Below are positions 8,632 through 18,017 of a stretch of 64,000 bases of DNA, one piece after another (positions within the stretch are counted from its first letter, which is position 1; the number at the start of each line of letters is the position of its first letter). This DNA comes from Propionibacteriaceae bacterium (GTDB lineage: Bacteria; Actinomycetota; Actinomycetes; Propionibacteriales; Propionibacteriaceae), in NCBI GenBank assembly GCA_016717345.1, contig JADKFR010000002.1:124001-188000 (forward strand). Reading direction: 5' to 3'. The notes under the pieces are model-generated. The model saw only the letters and a list, made by a program, of their open reading frames with translations, ran no database searches and had not been told where the DNA came from. The position numbers were made by a program, and so were the translations under genes.

Positions 8632-9342
8632 TCAGGTGATCGGAACAGGCTCCCTCCGCCGGGCGCTCCTCAGCAGGAGCCCGAGCCGGACGAGCGCGAC
8701 GAGCAGGAGCGCGCTGATCCCGCCCGTCGCGAGCAGGATCGCCGCGACCGCGACGAAGGCCGGCTGGTCGGGCCCGACACCGGTGAACGGGGCGAGGACG
8801 ACCAACCCCCCGCCGATGACGGCTGACGCGGTCCCCAGTCGCCGCGCGAACCGAATCGGGCTGTGCCGAAGTGCCAGCGCGAGCGCCAGCAGGGTGGCCC
8901 CGACGAGCAGCCCGAACACGGGCAGCATCCACAGGTTCACCGCCAGCCACGTGGCGAACTGGGTGACCTGTGCCGGCGCGTCCACGTCCGGGGACGAAGC
9001 GAGGTACACCCAGATCAGATGCACCGTGGCGGCCGCGGCGGTGGCGAGGGTCGCGACCGCGGTCGTCACCGTGAGCCCGAACGACCGGCCCTGCGTGAAG
9101 GCGTGCGCCAAGGCCACGACGAACACCAGCAACGCGACGTCGACGATGAGCAGCAGGCCCCCGACCATCGTCACCTCGAACGGGTGGACGGTCCGGTCTG
9201 CGATGAGGGCTTCAACGGGTCCGATTCCGACGGTGAACACCAGCGCTGTGCCGAGGACGACGAGCGCGCCCGAGGCCAGGGAGGTGATCGCGGCGAGACG
9301 GTGGTCGGCGTCCCACTGGGACGCGAGTTCCTGGTCGGTCAT
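8632..9342 (-). CDS. Multi-pass membrane protein of unknown function
   Basis: This 236-residue protein has about six hydrophobic segments with small-residue-rich composition, an N-terminal cytoplasmic-looking stretch (MTDQELASQWDADHRLAAI) and an Arg-rich end. The ATG at 9342 follows GGAGG on the reverse strand and is preferred over a longer start at 9408. I recognise no family. It is divergent from the SHOCT/radical SAM pair about 180 bases away, which hints at a shared context but proves nothing. Confidence 0.6.
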   Translation of the reverse strand: MTDQELASQWDADHRLAAITSLASGALVVLGTALVFTVGIGPVEALIADRTVHPFEVTMVGGLLLIVDVALLVFVVALAHAFTQGRSFGLTVTTAVATLATAAAATVHLIWVYLASSPDVDAPAQVTQFATWLAVNLWMLPVFGLLVGATLLALALALRHSPIRFARRLGTASAVIGGGLVVLAPFTGVGPDQPAFVAVAAILLATGGISALLLVALVRLGLLLRSARRREPVPIT

Positions 9343-9521
9343 GACTGACCTCCTGCGGGCGTCGCGTGGTGGCCGGAATGGCTGCCCGGCGGGCCCCCGC
9401 AGCCTCAATTCTAGGCTTCGGCGGCCCCGCCGGAGGGCCGCGGCGGACTTCTCCGCAGGGCGCCGCGCAGCCCCCGTCCGGCTCTAGGCTGGACGTGCGT
9501 CCACACGTGGGGGTGGTCAGA

Positions 9522-9803
9522 GTGCATCCGTTCTACGGTCCGAGCGGTCGACTGTTGTCCGGGCGTGGCGCCCGCCTTTCAGGGCTCCTGTCGATGGCCG
9601 CCTACCTCGCCTTCTGGGCCGCGGCCCTCGTCATCGCCCGGCGAGAACTCGACCGGCGGTGGCCGGTGCGTCCGCCCACCGGCGAGGACGCCGACCCCGG
9701 GCTGGTGGTGCTGCGGGAGCGGTTCGCGCGCGGCGACATCGACGAGTCGCAGTACCGCGCGATGGTCGGCGTGCTCACCGAGGCCCCCGGCAGCACCCCA
9801 TGA
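9522..9803 (+). CDS. Small membrane protein with SHOCT domain
   Basis: A 93-residue protein from a GTG at 9522. A single membrane segment (AAYLAFWAAALVIA) is followed by LVVLRERFARGDIDESQYRA, which matches the SHOCT (short C-terminal) domain. SHOCT domains are short oligomerisation-type modules. Its stop overlaps the ATG of the radical SAM gene (ATGA), so the two are coupled. The start could also be GTG 9513 or the internal ATG at 9594. Confidence 0.65.
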   Translation: MHPFYGPSGRLLSGRGARLSGLLSMAAYLAFWAAALVIARRELDRRWPVRPPTGEDADPGLVVLRERFARGDIDESQYRAMVGVLTEAPGSTP

Positions 9804-10750
9804 CCACCACCGCGCCCAGCCGTCCACGGCTCGGCTTCTGGGCGGGGCTGGGGTGGTTCGGCATCAGCACCGTCCTGTTCCGCCGCCGTGACCCGATCGT
9901 CGGCTCGCTGATCGTGACCGACCGCTGCAACCTCGCCTGCCGCCACTGCGCGGTCGCGAACCTGCGCAAGGTCGACTACCCGTTCGCGACCCTGCGACGC
10001 GACCTCCGGCGGCTGCACGCCGAGGGCGTGCGTCTCCTGCTGCTCTACGGCGGCGAACCGCTGCTGTGGCACGACGGGACGCTGACCCTGCGCGACGTCA
10101 TCGCCGAAGCGCGAGCCGTCGGCTTCGGGTGGGTCGGCGTAGTGACGAACGGCACCCGCGGCGTCGACCTTCCGGAGGCCGACCTCGTGCTGGTCAGTCT
10201 GGACGGCACGCGAGAGCACCATGACGCGATCCGGGGACGCACCTACGACCGGGTGCTCGCCGGCATCGAGGCGGCGACGACGCCCAACCTGTGCCTGTAC
10301 ATGGCGGTGAACCGGGAGAACGTCGACGACGTCGAGGACGTGGCGCGGCTGGCCGCCTCACTGCCGGCGGTGCGCGGGGTGTCCTACAACCTGCACACCC
10401 CCTACCCGGGCACCGAGGCGCTGGCCCTCGACCCCGAGCAGCGTCGGGGGGTGTGCGCGCGCATTGCAGCCCTCATTCGACAGGGTTACCCGGTGGTCAA
10501 CCTCGCCTCTGCGCTGCCGTGGATCGCGGACCTCTCCGCGCCGCGTCCGTGCCCGCAGTGCGTGGTGGTCGAGGACGGCGAGCAGTGGACGTGCGGGCGC
10601 TGCATCGACGTCCCCGGCCTGTGCGAGCAGTGCGGGTTCTCCTTCGCCGCCGAACTGTCGTTGCTGTTCCGGGGCGACCCCGCGGTGGTGGCGGAGGTCG
10701 TGCGCCGGTACCCGTCCCTCCTGCGCAGGCAGTCCCGGAGTCGGCGTTAG
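9800..10750 (+). CDS. Radical SAM enzyme with C-terminal cysteine clusters
   Basis: This 316-residue protein has the radical SAM motif CNLACRHC (Cys43, 47, 50) and the following GGEP stretch that binds S-adenosylmethionine. The C-terminal part carries three CxxC pairs at residues 251/254, 265/268 and 275/278. They could hold an auxiliary iron-sulfur cluster or zinc, as in SPASM/twitch-type enzymes. The first 30 residues are hydrophobic and may touch the membrane. It is coupled to the SHOCT protein and converges with a second radical SAM gene, their stop codons overlapping. The substrate is unknown; peptide or cofactor modification is only a guess. Confidence 0.82.
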   Translation: MTTTAPSRPRLGFWAGLGWFGISTVLFRRRDPIVGSLIVTDRCNLACRHCAVANLRKVDYPFATLRRDLRRLHAEGVRLLLLYGGEPLLWHDGTLTLRDVIAEARAVGFGWVGVVTNGTRGVDLPEADLVLVSLDGTREHHDAIRGRTYDRVLAGIEAATTPNLCLYMAVNRENVDDVEDVARLAASLPAVRGVSYNLHTPYPGTEALALDPEQRRGVCARIAALIRQGYPVVNLASALPWIADLSAPRPCPQCVVVEDGEQWTCGRCIDVPGLCEQCGFSFAAELSLLFRGDPAVVAEVVRRYPSLLRRQSRSRR

Positions 10751-12063
10751 AGCGGGCGCCGGGTGAGGGCGTCGACGACGTTCCACAGGCGCCGCCGACG
10801 AGCCGATTCCGGTGCCGCCCACCCGGCGCGACCGCCCTCGCTCGCGTGCTCGGCGAGCATCTCCGACCACAGCGGCTCGATCAGGTGGTAGGTCACCCAG
10901 CGCTCGAGGTCGTGGTAGCGGTCGAACCCCCGGGGCGTGAGCGCCCGGCAGCCGTCCGGCCCTGCCGGTGCGAGGAGGCCGCCCGCGGTCATCACGGCCG
11001 CCGCGGCGCGTAGCAGGATGCCGGCAGGCTCTCCGGAGCCGCGCGCCGGTGGGCAGAGACGTCCGGAGTAGGCCTGCCAGAACCCGTCGTAGGACGGGCC
11101 GCCGAGCCGGCCCAGGTGCAACCGGCGCGCGAGCGGCAGCCGGCCGGCGTCGACGGCCGCGATGTAGGTCTCGACGCCGAAGTGGTTCACCAGGAAGTCC
11201 CGGCCGAGGAACGACGACGCCCCGGCGCCCAGCCCGAGGAAGCGGCGCCGGGTGATCGAGGTGTAGCTGGGCGAGTCCGGACGATTGAACGTCCAGACCG
11301 AGCGCCGCTCGTACCCGTGCTCGGCGGCCAGCCGCGTCGCCTCGGACAGCACCTCGTGCTCGCGGCGTCGGTCGTGGGTTGCCGGCCCGAAGGGGGTGTA
11401 GCCGAACCGCATCAGCGGGTAGGTGGACACCTGGTCCACCCCGAGGTCGAAGCAGCGGACGAGGTCGCGCAGGAACGTCCCGGCGTGGGCGTCGTCGTAC
11501 TCGACATCGAGGATCAAGTCGGCGTCCACCAGATCGAACCGGCCGACTGCGTTCGCGAGCGCCTCCCGGGCCTGCCGCGCGTCGTGCGGACGGCGCAGGT
11601 GGTGCAGGACCTCGTCGGAGAACGATTGGACGCCGATGCTGACGGCCGTGAAACCGAGCCCGCGCAGGTCGTCCAGGCGGTCCGGCGTGGCGTGGGACGG
11701 CAGCACCTCGATGGCGCGCTCCCCGGCCACCGGGAGCGCCTGGAGCACGGGTCGCAGCAGGTCCGGGAAGAGCGTCGGCGTGCCACCCCCCACGTAGAGG
11801 GACGTGAAGCCCGTCGCGCCGGCCGCTCCCGCCGCTACGTAGCCGCGGGCCTCGGCCAGCAGCGCCTCGAAGTAGCGTTCCGGCTGGCCGGCACGGGGAA
11901 TCACCTTGTTGTACGGGCAGAACGGGCACACCCGCGCGCAGAACGGCACATGCACGTACGCGCCGAGCGGCCCGTCGGCCAACTCGACCACGCGCGCGGG
12001 TGACCCCGCGCTCGGTTCCGCTGGGTCGCGCACGCGGCCCGCCAGCCTTCCGGCCGCACTCAT
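10747..12063 (-). CDS. HemN/HemW-like radical SAM protein
   Basis: This 438-residue protein has the HemN-type core: PFCARVCPFCPYNK with Cys42, 46 and 49, then YVGGGTPT, then GVQSFSDEVL. The family includes oxygen-independent coproporphyrinogen oxidase, the heme chaperone HemW and anaerobic heme-degrading ChuW/HutW enzymes. Its C-terminal half is unlike textbook HemW, so I do not assign a specific one. The ATG at 12063 is the start that places the motif near residue 40. Its stop overlaps that of the convergent radical SAM gene by three bases. Confidence 0.78.
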   Translation of the reverse strand: MSAAGRLAGRVRDPAEPSAGSPARVVELADGPLGAYVHVPFCARVCPFCPYNKVIPRAGQPERYFEALLAEARGYVAAGAAGATGFTSLYVGGGTPTLFPDLLRPVLQALPVAGERAIEVLPSHATPDRLDDLRGLGFTAVSIGVQSFSDEVLHHLRRPHDARQAREALANAVGRFDLVDADLILDVEYDDAHAGTFLRDLVRCFDLGVDQVSTYPLMRFGYTPFGPATHDRRREHEVLSEATRLAAEHGYERRSVWTFNRPDSPSYTSITRRRFLGLGAGASSFLGRDFLVNHFGVETYIAAVDAGRLPLARRLHLGRLGGPSYDGFWQAYSGRLCPPARGSGEPAGILLRAAAAVMTAGGLLAPAGPDGCRALTPRGFDRYHDLERWVTYHLIEPLWSEMLAEHASEGGRAGWAAPESARRRRLWNVVDALTRRPL

Positions 12064-12201
12064 GCCGCCATCCTCGCAGGGCGCCGGCCACCGGGTGGCC
12101 CGCTGGCTGGCACGGGCGGGAACCGCCTTGGCGGGGTGGGGGCGGGGGGCCCCGCCCGGCCGCGCGTCTCCCAAGGTGCCCACCGGCCGTACGATCCACC
12201 C

Positions 12202-12720
12202 ATGAGCCGGGTATTGAGGACGAGGCCACGACGGGGTGTCCTGGTTGGGATGGCAGTCGGGGTTACGCTGGTGGTCAGCGGCTGCGGCCTCGCCACCAGC
12301 GCTGGGACGGTGCAGCCCGCGCCAACTGAGACGGCGCCAACTGAGACGACGACGGCGGGCACACCGGAGCCGGAACCCACTGTGGCGGAGATCTCGATTC
12401 CCCCCGCCGCTGCCGACGAGCTCGCTCGATCGGTCGCACAAGCAGGTGCGATCAGGAGCACCGTCACCTCTCCGGCCAGCGGCGGTCGAGAGTATGTGGT
12501 GCGCGGGCAGTGCCGATCGGAAAGCGCGGTCGGCGGCTACTCGTACTCTGTGACCGTTGATGGTGCCGCGTTCAGCTCCGCGGACCTGCCGTGCGACGGA
12601 TCTGTGACGGTGAACTCGTTGGGCCCGGTCAAGGAGAACGCTGAGGTGGCGATTGCGCTGCTCCCAGCCGGCGGCAGCTCGCCAGGCACTGCCTACGTTG
12701 TGGTGCTGCCCGCGTCATGA
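12202..12720 (+). CDS. Putative secreted lipoprotein
   Basis: A 172-residue protein with an Arg-rich start, a hydrophobic segment and the lipobox VSGC (Cys28), followed by a Thr/Pro/Glu linker and a small beta-rich domain. This is the pattern of an actinobacterial surface lipoprotein. Two cysteines further on (in GQC and LPC) could form a disulfide. I recognise no family for the domain. It is divergent from the HemW-like gene. Confidence 0.65.
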   Translation: MSRVLRTRPRRGVLVGMAVGVTLVVSGCGLATSAGTVQPAPTETAPTETTTAGTPEPEPTVAEISIPPAAADELARSVAQAGAIRSTVTSPASGGREYVVRGQCRSESAVGGYSYSVTVDGAAFSSADLPCDGSVTVNSLGPVKENAEVAIALLPAGGSSPGTAYVVVLPAS

Positions 12721-13054
12721 CCGTCCGCTGCCGGGGATCGGGACGCTGACTCGCTGACCTCCCACCCGACCCCCAGCAGCGTCCCCGCCCTCAGCCGCCT
12801 GCCTCGGAGCCAGGCCACCCCGCGCCGGCCAGTTGCCAGCACCCCTCGGCTCAACCCTGAGGTGGCAGGTGAGACACCTCCGATCCCGCAGCCCTCCCAC
12901 GAGCCTGCCGCCAGGCCACGTAGCCCATTCTTAGCTTTCCTTCAGTGTTCGAGGTGGCCGGCCACGTGTAGATTCGGCCTCGCCAGTCCTGGCCCCACGA
13001 CAGCCAGGGACTTGACCCAGGGCCGGCTCACCGCCACACCTGGAGGGAAGACGA
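12721..13054. other. Intergenic region before the LGFP-phosphatase gene
   Basis: No gene is supported. TAGATT at 12969-12974 is the only -10-like hexamer of note, and no -35 stands at the right distance. The last bases hold the ribosome binding region (CTGGAGGGAAG) of the next gene. Confidence 0.35.
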
Positions 13055-14098
13055 ATGATTGATCGACGCACCCTGATCGGAGGCCTGGTCGGCGCCGCGG
13101 TCACCGTGGCCGTCACAGGCCCGGAGGCGCAAGCGCAGGTCTTCGGCACGTTCGATGTGCCCGACCAACTGCTGCCGCTGTACCTGTCCAACCAGTCGTG
13201 GGTCGGCCTGCCGATCTCGGACGTCATGGCGGTCACCGGCGGGTTGAAGCAGCGCTTCACCTCAGCCGACCTCTACCACTCCTCAAGCGTCGGTGCCAGC
13301 CTCGTCACCGGAAAGATCAAGTCGGCCTACGACGGGGCCGGCGGGCCTGGCTCCCTGGGCCTGCCGATCGGCACAGAGGTCGTCTCCGGCACCTACAGTT
13401 GCCGGACGCAGGGGTTCGTCTCCGGACGCATTTGGTACTCCTCCACCCACGGCAGCCGGGTTGTCCCGTCCTCCAAGACCGTGCGCTTGAGCGGGGCCCC
13501 GAACTTCCGCGACGTGGCCGGGGAGGGATCCGGGATCTCGGTGAGCGGCGGCCGGATGCGCCGCGGCATGGTCTATCGGAGCAGCCGACTCGGCTCCATC
13601 AACAGCCGGGACAAATTCATCCTGCAGACCCTTGGCGTCGGGACGACAGTGGCCCTCTCGTCGTCCACTCCCCCGACCATCCCGGGGATCACCAAGGTGC
13701 GGTACTCCATCTACAACCCGAGTTCGAGCACGCTGGCCCAGAAGCAGGCCATGTACCGCCAGTACGTGACCAGTTCGTCCAATCGCTCCAGCGTCGGCAA
13801 GGTGCTGAAGCTGATCGCCTCCAACAACAAGCCCGTGGTGTTCCAGTGCCTCAGGGGATGGGACCGTACCGGCTGGGTGGCAGCCGTCATCCAGGGGCTG
13901 CTCGGCGCTTCGTCATCGACGATCATGAACGAGTTCCTCAAGTCCAACAGCTACAACGGCCCGGGAGTCAAGAGCGCCTACCTCGACGCCGCGGTAAGCA
14001 CGATGAAGAGCCGCTACGGCAGCTACCACGGCTACGCCTCCGCGTGCGGCGTGAGCGACTCGGCTGTCTCGACGCTGCGCGACAAGCTCATCCACTGA
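13055..14098 (+). CDS. Secreted tyrosine-phosphatase-like protein with LGFP repeats
   Basis: This 347-residue protein begins with a Tat-like signal (DRRTLIGG followed by a hydrophobic run ending at an AQA site). Two LGFP-type repeats follow (SWVGLPISD and GSLGLPIGTE), known in actinobacterial cell-wall-associated proteins. The second half is a phosphatase of the Y_phosphatase3 family. It starts GAPNFRDVAG and has the catalytic CX5R loop CLRGWDRTG. The combination suggests an exported, wall-bound phosphatase acting on phosphotyrosine, phosphoinositide or another phosphoester. The substrate is unknown. GGAGGG precedes the ATG. Confidence 0.85.
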   Translation: MIDRRTLIGGLVGAAVTVAVTGPEAQAQVFGTFDVPDQLLPLYLSNQSWVGLPISDVMAVTGGLKQRFTSADLYHSSSVGASLVTGKIKSAYDGAGGPGSLGLPIGTEVVSGTYSCRTQGFVSGRIWYSSTHGSRVVPSSKTVRLSGAPNFRDVAGEGSGISVSGGRMRRGMVYRSSRLGSINSRDKFILQTLGVGTTVALSSSTPPTIPGITKVRYSIYNPSSSTLAQKQAMYRQYVTSSSNRSSVGKVLKLIASNNKPVVFQCLRGWDRTGWVAAVIQGLLGASSSTIMNEFLKSNSYNGPGVKSAYLDAAVSTMKSRYGSYHGYASACGVSDSAVSTLRDKLIH

Positions 14099-14128
14099 CC
14101 GCTCGAACCTCAGTCTCGTCAACTCGTC

Positions 14129-14227
14129 GCGTTCGAGACCGGCGGCCATGCCGTCGCCTTCGAGCACGCCGACGACCTCGACCGGATCCTGTCCGAGATC
14201 ATCGTCCCCGCGACCTACCGCCGGTGA
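14129..14227 (+). pseudogene. Possible C-terminal remnant of an alpha/beta hydrolase
   Basis: In one frame the DNA reads AFETGGHAVAFEHADDLDRI, then LSEIIVPATYRR and a stop. GHAVAFEHADDLD resembles the catalytic-histidine region and last helix of alpha/beta hydrolases. There is no start and no body, since the previous gene ends 30 bases earlier. It is probably a leftover of a deleted gene. The family call is tentative. Confidence 0.45.
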
Positions 14228-14273
14228 GCCCCTGCTAGCTTGGCAGCCCACCGACGCCTCCGGAGGTCCCTCC

Positions 14274-16756
14274 ATGCCCCAGCTCGCCCCTTCGGGATGC
14301 CGCCTGCCGGTGAACACCTACCGGCTCCAGCTGACCGCTGACTTCACGTTCGCCGAGGCGGCGGCCCAGCTCGACTACCTGGTGAGCCTCGGGGTGACAG
14401 ATCTCTACCTGTCCCCCATCCTGGCCGCCGCGCCCGGCTCGACCCACGGGTATGACGTGGTCGACCATTCCCGCATCTCGGCGCAACTCGGGGGCCAGGA
14501 GGGGTTCGAGGCCCTGGCCCGCCGCGCCCATCACCTCGGGCTCGGGGTCGTGGTCGACCTCGTCCCCAACCACATGGCGATTCCCGACCCGCTGTGGACG
14601 AACCCGGCGCTGTGGTCCGTCCTGCGTGAGGGCACCGCGTCGCCGTTCGCGGACTGGTTCGACATTCCCGGCGACGGGTCGCCGCGGGCTGACTCCCGGC
14701 TCGTGCTGGCCGCCCTGCCCGACGAGCCGGACGTGCTGGCAGCGGCCGGACGACTGCGCCTGGGGACCCTGGACCGGCCCGGCCGGGCCGGTGAGCCGGC
14801 GTTATGGATCGATGACGCCGCGTATCCGGTCACCCCCGGAACCGAGTCCCTCACCGCATTCCAGGCCCTGGCCAGGCAGCATTATCGGCTGGTCCGGCCG
14901 GCCGGCCTCGACACCCCGATCACCCATCGCCGCTTCTTCGACGTGTTCAGCCTGATCGGGCTGCGCGTCGAACTCCCGGACGTCTTCGACGCCACCCACC
15001 GCCTACTCCTGGAGCTGCGGCACGCCGGCCACATCGACGGCTTCCGGGTCGACCACCCCGATGGCCTGGCCGACCCGCAGCAGTACTTCGACCGGCTGCA
15101 GGCCGCCACCGGCGGCGCCTGGGTGGTGGCGGAGAAGATCCTGATGGGCCGCGAGCTGCTGCCGCAGGCGTGGGCGGTGGCCGGGACGACGGGTTACGAA
15201 GCGTCCTGGCGGGTGAATGCCGTCCAGCTGGAGCCGTCCGCCTACCCCGCGCTGGTGCAGTTGGCGGCCGACGTGACCGGCACCGAGGAGGTCGGCTGGC
15301 CGGAGGTCGAGCGCCGCTCCAAACGGCAACTGGCCGACACCACGCTGGCCGGCGACCTCACTCGGCTGCTGAACCTGGTGCGGCGACTCGACGACACCCC
15401 GCCGGGCCCGCTGACCGACGAGCAGCTTCGCCACTGCCTGCGGGAACTGCTGGTGGGGTTGGATCGCTATCGGGCCTACGTGCGTCCCGGCGTCGAGCCG
15501 GAGGGCGACTCTCTCGCCGCCCTGGACGAGGCGACCGACCGGGCCCGTCTCGAACTACCCGCGGAACTGCACCCCGCCCTGGGGTGGCTGGCCGACCTGG
15601 CTGCGCTGCGCCGGTCGGCTGCGTCCCCGGTCGCCCGGGAGTTCGCCGTCCGCTTCCAGCAGGTGAGCGGCGCCCTGATGGCCAAAGGGCTGGAGGACAC
15701 CGCCTTCTACCGGTGGACGCCGTTGCTGACGACCTGCGACGTGGGGGGCGACCCGGGGCGGATCGGGCTCACCCCCCAGGAATTCCATGACTGGGTGGCG
15801 GCCCAAGCCCCCTGGCCGGCCTCGATGGTGCTGGGCTCGACGCATGATTCCAAGCGCAGTGAGGATATTCGAGCGCGCATCGGCGTGATCAGCGAGTTCC
15901 CGCAGCAGTGGCGCGCGCTGGTGCTCGGTCTTACTCACACCGCCCCGTCGCTCCCCGCGGCGATCCGGTCAACCGTGTGGCAGACCCTCGCCGGCACCTG
16001 GACGCCCGATGGTCCGATCAGCACCGAGCGGCTGGTCGGCTACCTGCTGAAGGCGGGGCGTGAGCAGAAGCTGTGGACGTCCTGGCTGGAGCCGGACGTC
16101 GCCGCCGAGGCGGCGATGACGGCCACCGTGGCCGACCTGGTGCTCGACCCGGAGGTCCGGCGGGCCTTCGACGGCTGGCTGCGTCTCACCGCGGACGCCG
16201 TCCGGACGGCGACGCTGTGCACCAAGGCCGTCCAGCTCACCGCCTGGGGGGTGGCCGACACCTATCAGGGGACCGAAACCGTCCGGCTCGGCCTCACCGA
16301 CCCCGACAACCGTCGCCCCGTCGACTTCGGCGAGCTGCGCTCACTGCTCGACCTCAGTGACGCCGGGCCGGCCGTCCCGGGAGCCCTGGCGCTGGACAAG
16401 ATTCGCGTCAGCGCCACGATCCTGCGGCTGCGGCGCCGCCACCCCACGGTCTTCGTCGGAGAACGGGCCGGCTACCGGTCGCTGGCCTCCACCACCGAGT
16501 TCGCGTGGGGTTTCGCCCGGGGCGACGACCCCGCCGTGGTCACGATCGTCACCCGGTTGCCCGGCGTTCGCGAGGCGGCCGGGGCTGGCGCGCCGGGGAC
16601 AGTCTCCGGCTGCCGGACGGCACGTGGCACAACCTGCTCACCGGGGCCACGCTGACCGGCCGGCTCAGCCTGCCTCACGATCTGGACGGTTGGCCCTGCG
16701 CGGTTCTGGAGCTCCAGGGCGCGGGGGTGTCGCGGATGCCGCCGCTCCACGGGTGA
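14274..16756 (+). CDS. treY: Malto-oligosyltrehalose synthase TreY (one frameshift)
   Basis: TreY converts the reducing end of maltodextrins to a trehalose unit. The start LPVNTYRLQL and the early GSTHGYDVVDH are family hallmarks. The GH13 catalytic residues are visible: Asp260 in FRVDHPDGL, Glu287 in VVAEK and Asp525 in GSTHDSKRSEDIRAR. The reading frame breaks at about 16581-16586 in GGCCGGGGCTGG. The true end (SLRLPDGTWHNLLTG through CAVLELQ) continues in another frame to 16756. Restoring one base gives about 827 residues. The usual partner treZ is not in this window. Confidence 0.85.
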
Positions 16757-16830
16757 AGCCCAAGTACGCTGGGTCGGCGAGCGCTGGATAGTCTGTTCCG
16801 TACGCGCGTGTTCTGGAGGGGAGGCGACTC

Positions 16831-17541
16831 ATGGGGGTATTCGATCGCGTCGAGAAGAAACTCGAGGACGCAGTCAGCGGAGCCTTCGCGCGCGCCTTCA
16901 AGGGTGACGTGCAGCCCGTCGAGATCACCGCACGGCTGCAGCGCGAACTCGACCATGAGGCGAAGCTGCTCGATCGCGAGCGCAAACTGGTCCCCAACGA
17001 GTTCCGGATCACCCTGTCGACCCACGACTACGACCGGCTGACGCCCTACAGCAAGACCCTGAACGCCGAGATCGCGCCCCAACTGCGTGACTACGCCACC
17101 GACCACGGCTATCTGTTCAACGGTCCGATCGCCATCGACTACGCCCTGAGCGCGGCGCTGCCTACCGGCAAGTTCACCGTCACCTCCGCTGCCGTGGCCG
17201 GGGTCCAGACCGAGGATGCGACGCCGAGTGAGATCCGGCAGGCGAAACTCGTGGTCGAGGTCAACGGCGTCCGCCACCCGCTCACCCCCCCGGGGCTCAC
17301 GATCGGGCGTGGCACCGACGCCGACCTGCGCATCAACGACCCGGGTGTCTCCCGCGTCCATGCCCGGATCGTCGTGAACGGGACGGGGGGCGCCCAGCAG
17401 ATCTGGATCGAGGACCTCGGCTCGACCAACGGCATCGTGGTGGACGGGCAGCGGGTTCGCAAGGCCAACCTGACCACCGGAAGCCGCATCGAAATCGGTT
17501 CGACGCGCGTGGCGATCGCCTCCCCGGTGTCCGATGTCTGA
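16831..17541 (+). CDS. fhaA: FhaA-type DUF3662 and FHA-domain protein
   Basis: This 236-residue protein has an N-terminal DUF3662 domain (GVFDRVEKKLEDAVSGAFAR to about residue 120) and a C-terminal FHA domain. Key FHA residues are IGRGTDADLRI, SRVHARI and DLGSTNG. FHA domains bind phosphothreonine; in mycobacteria FhaA is read by PknB and acts in peptidoglycan synthesis. The mycobacterial protein is more than twice as long because of a central linker that is absent here. GGAGGGGAGG precedes the ATG. It overlaps fhaB by eight bases. Confidence 0.9.
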   Translation: MGVFDRVEKKLEDAVSGAFARAFKGDVQPVEITARLQRELDHEAKLLDRERKLVPNEFRITLSTHDYDRLTPYSKTLNAEIAPQLRDYATDHGYLFNGPIAIDYALSAALPTGKFTVTSAAVAGVQTEDATPSEIRQAKLVVEVNGVRHPLTPPGLTIGRGTDADLRINDPGVSRVHARIVVNGTGGAQQIWIEDLGSTNGIVVDGQRVRKANLTTGSRIEIGSTRVAIASPVSDV

Positions 17542-18016
17542 GCTCGTCCTGCTGGCCTTCAAGCTGGGGTTCATCGCGGCGTTGTGGTTGTTCGTCCTGA
17601 TCACCGGCAGCTTCATCAAGACCGACCTGTTCGGACGGAAGGTGAGCGCGACCGAACTGGTCGCCGAACCGGGAGCGTCCCCGCAGGTGGCCGGCGAGCC
17701 GAAGGTCAGCCGTCGCAAGGCCCGCAAGCTGCCCAAGACGCTGGTTGTCACCCACGGGCCCCAGGCCGGCCAGACGCGGCCGCTCGACGAGCCGATCCTG
17801 ATCGGCCGGGCCGCCGACTGCGCCCTGCTCCTGGACGACGACTACGTCTCGACCCGGCACGCGCGCATCGTCCGCAAGGCCGACGGCTGCGTGGTGGAGG
17901 ACCTCGGCTCCACCAACGGCACCTTCGTGAACAACCAGCGCATCGTCACCCCCACCGCGTTCGGAATCGGCGACACGATCCGCATCGGTCGCACGTTGCT
18001 GACGGTGGAGAGGTGA
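17534..18016 (+). CDS. fhaB: FhaB-type membrane-anchored FHA protein
   Basis: This 160-residue protein has a membrane segment at about residues 5-27, a basic linker (SRRKARKLPKTLV) and one FHA domain with IGRAADCALLL, STRHARIV and DLGSTNGTFVNNQR. The mycobacterial homologue (FipA/FhaB) is phosphorylated by PknB and links to cell division. It overlaps fhaA and ends one base before pstP, so it belongs to the same transcript. Confidence 0.9.
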   Translation: MSELVLLAFKLGFIAALWLFVLITGSFIKTDLFGRKVSATELVAEPGASPQVAGEPKVSRRKARKLPKTLVVTHGPQAGQTRPLDEPILIGRAADCALLLDDDYVSTRHARIVRKADGCVVEDLGSTNGTFVNNQRIVTPTAFGIGDTIRIGRTLLTVER

Positions 18017-18017
18017 G

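Noticed and set aside
9800..10750. MoaA or PqqE assignment for the radical SAM protein
   Set aside because: Only the CxxxCxxC core and CxxC pairs are recognisable; no pathway genes for molybdopterin or PQQ are nearby.
10358..12229. A 623-codon reverse frame opposite the HemW-like gene
   Set aside because: It is a shadow frame of the real gene in the same strand region, with Arg/Pro/Gly-rich composition and no motif.
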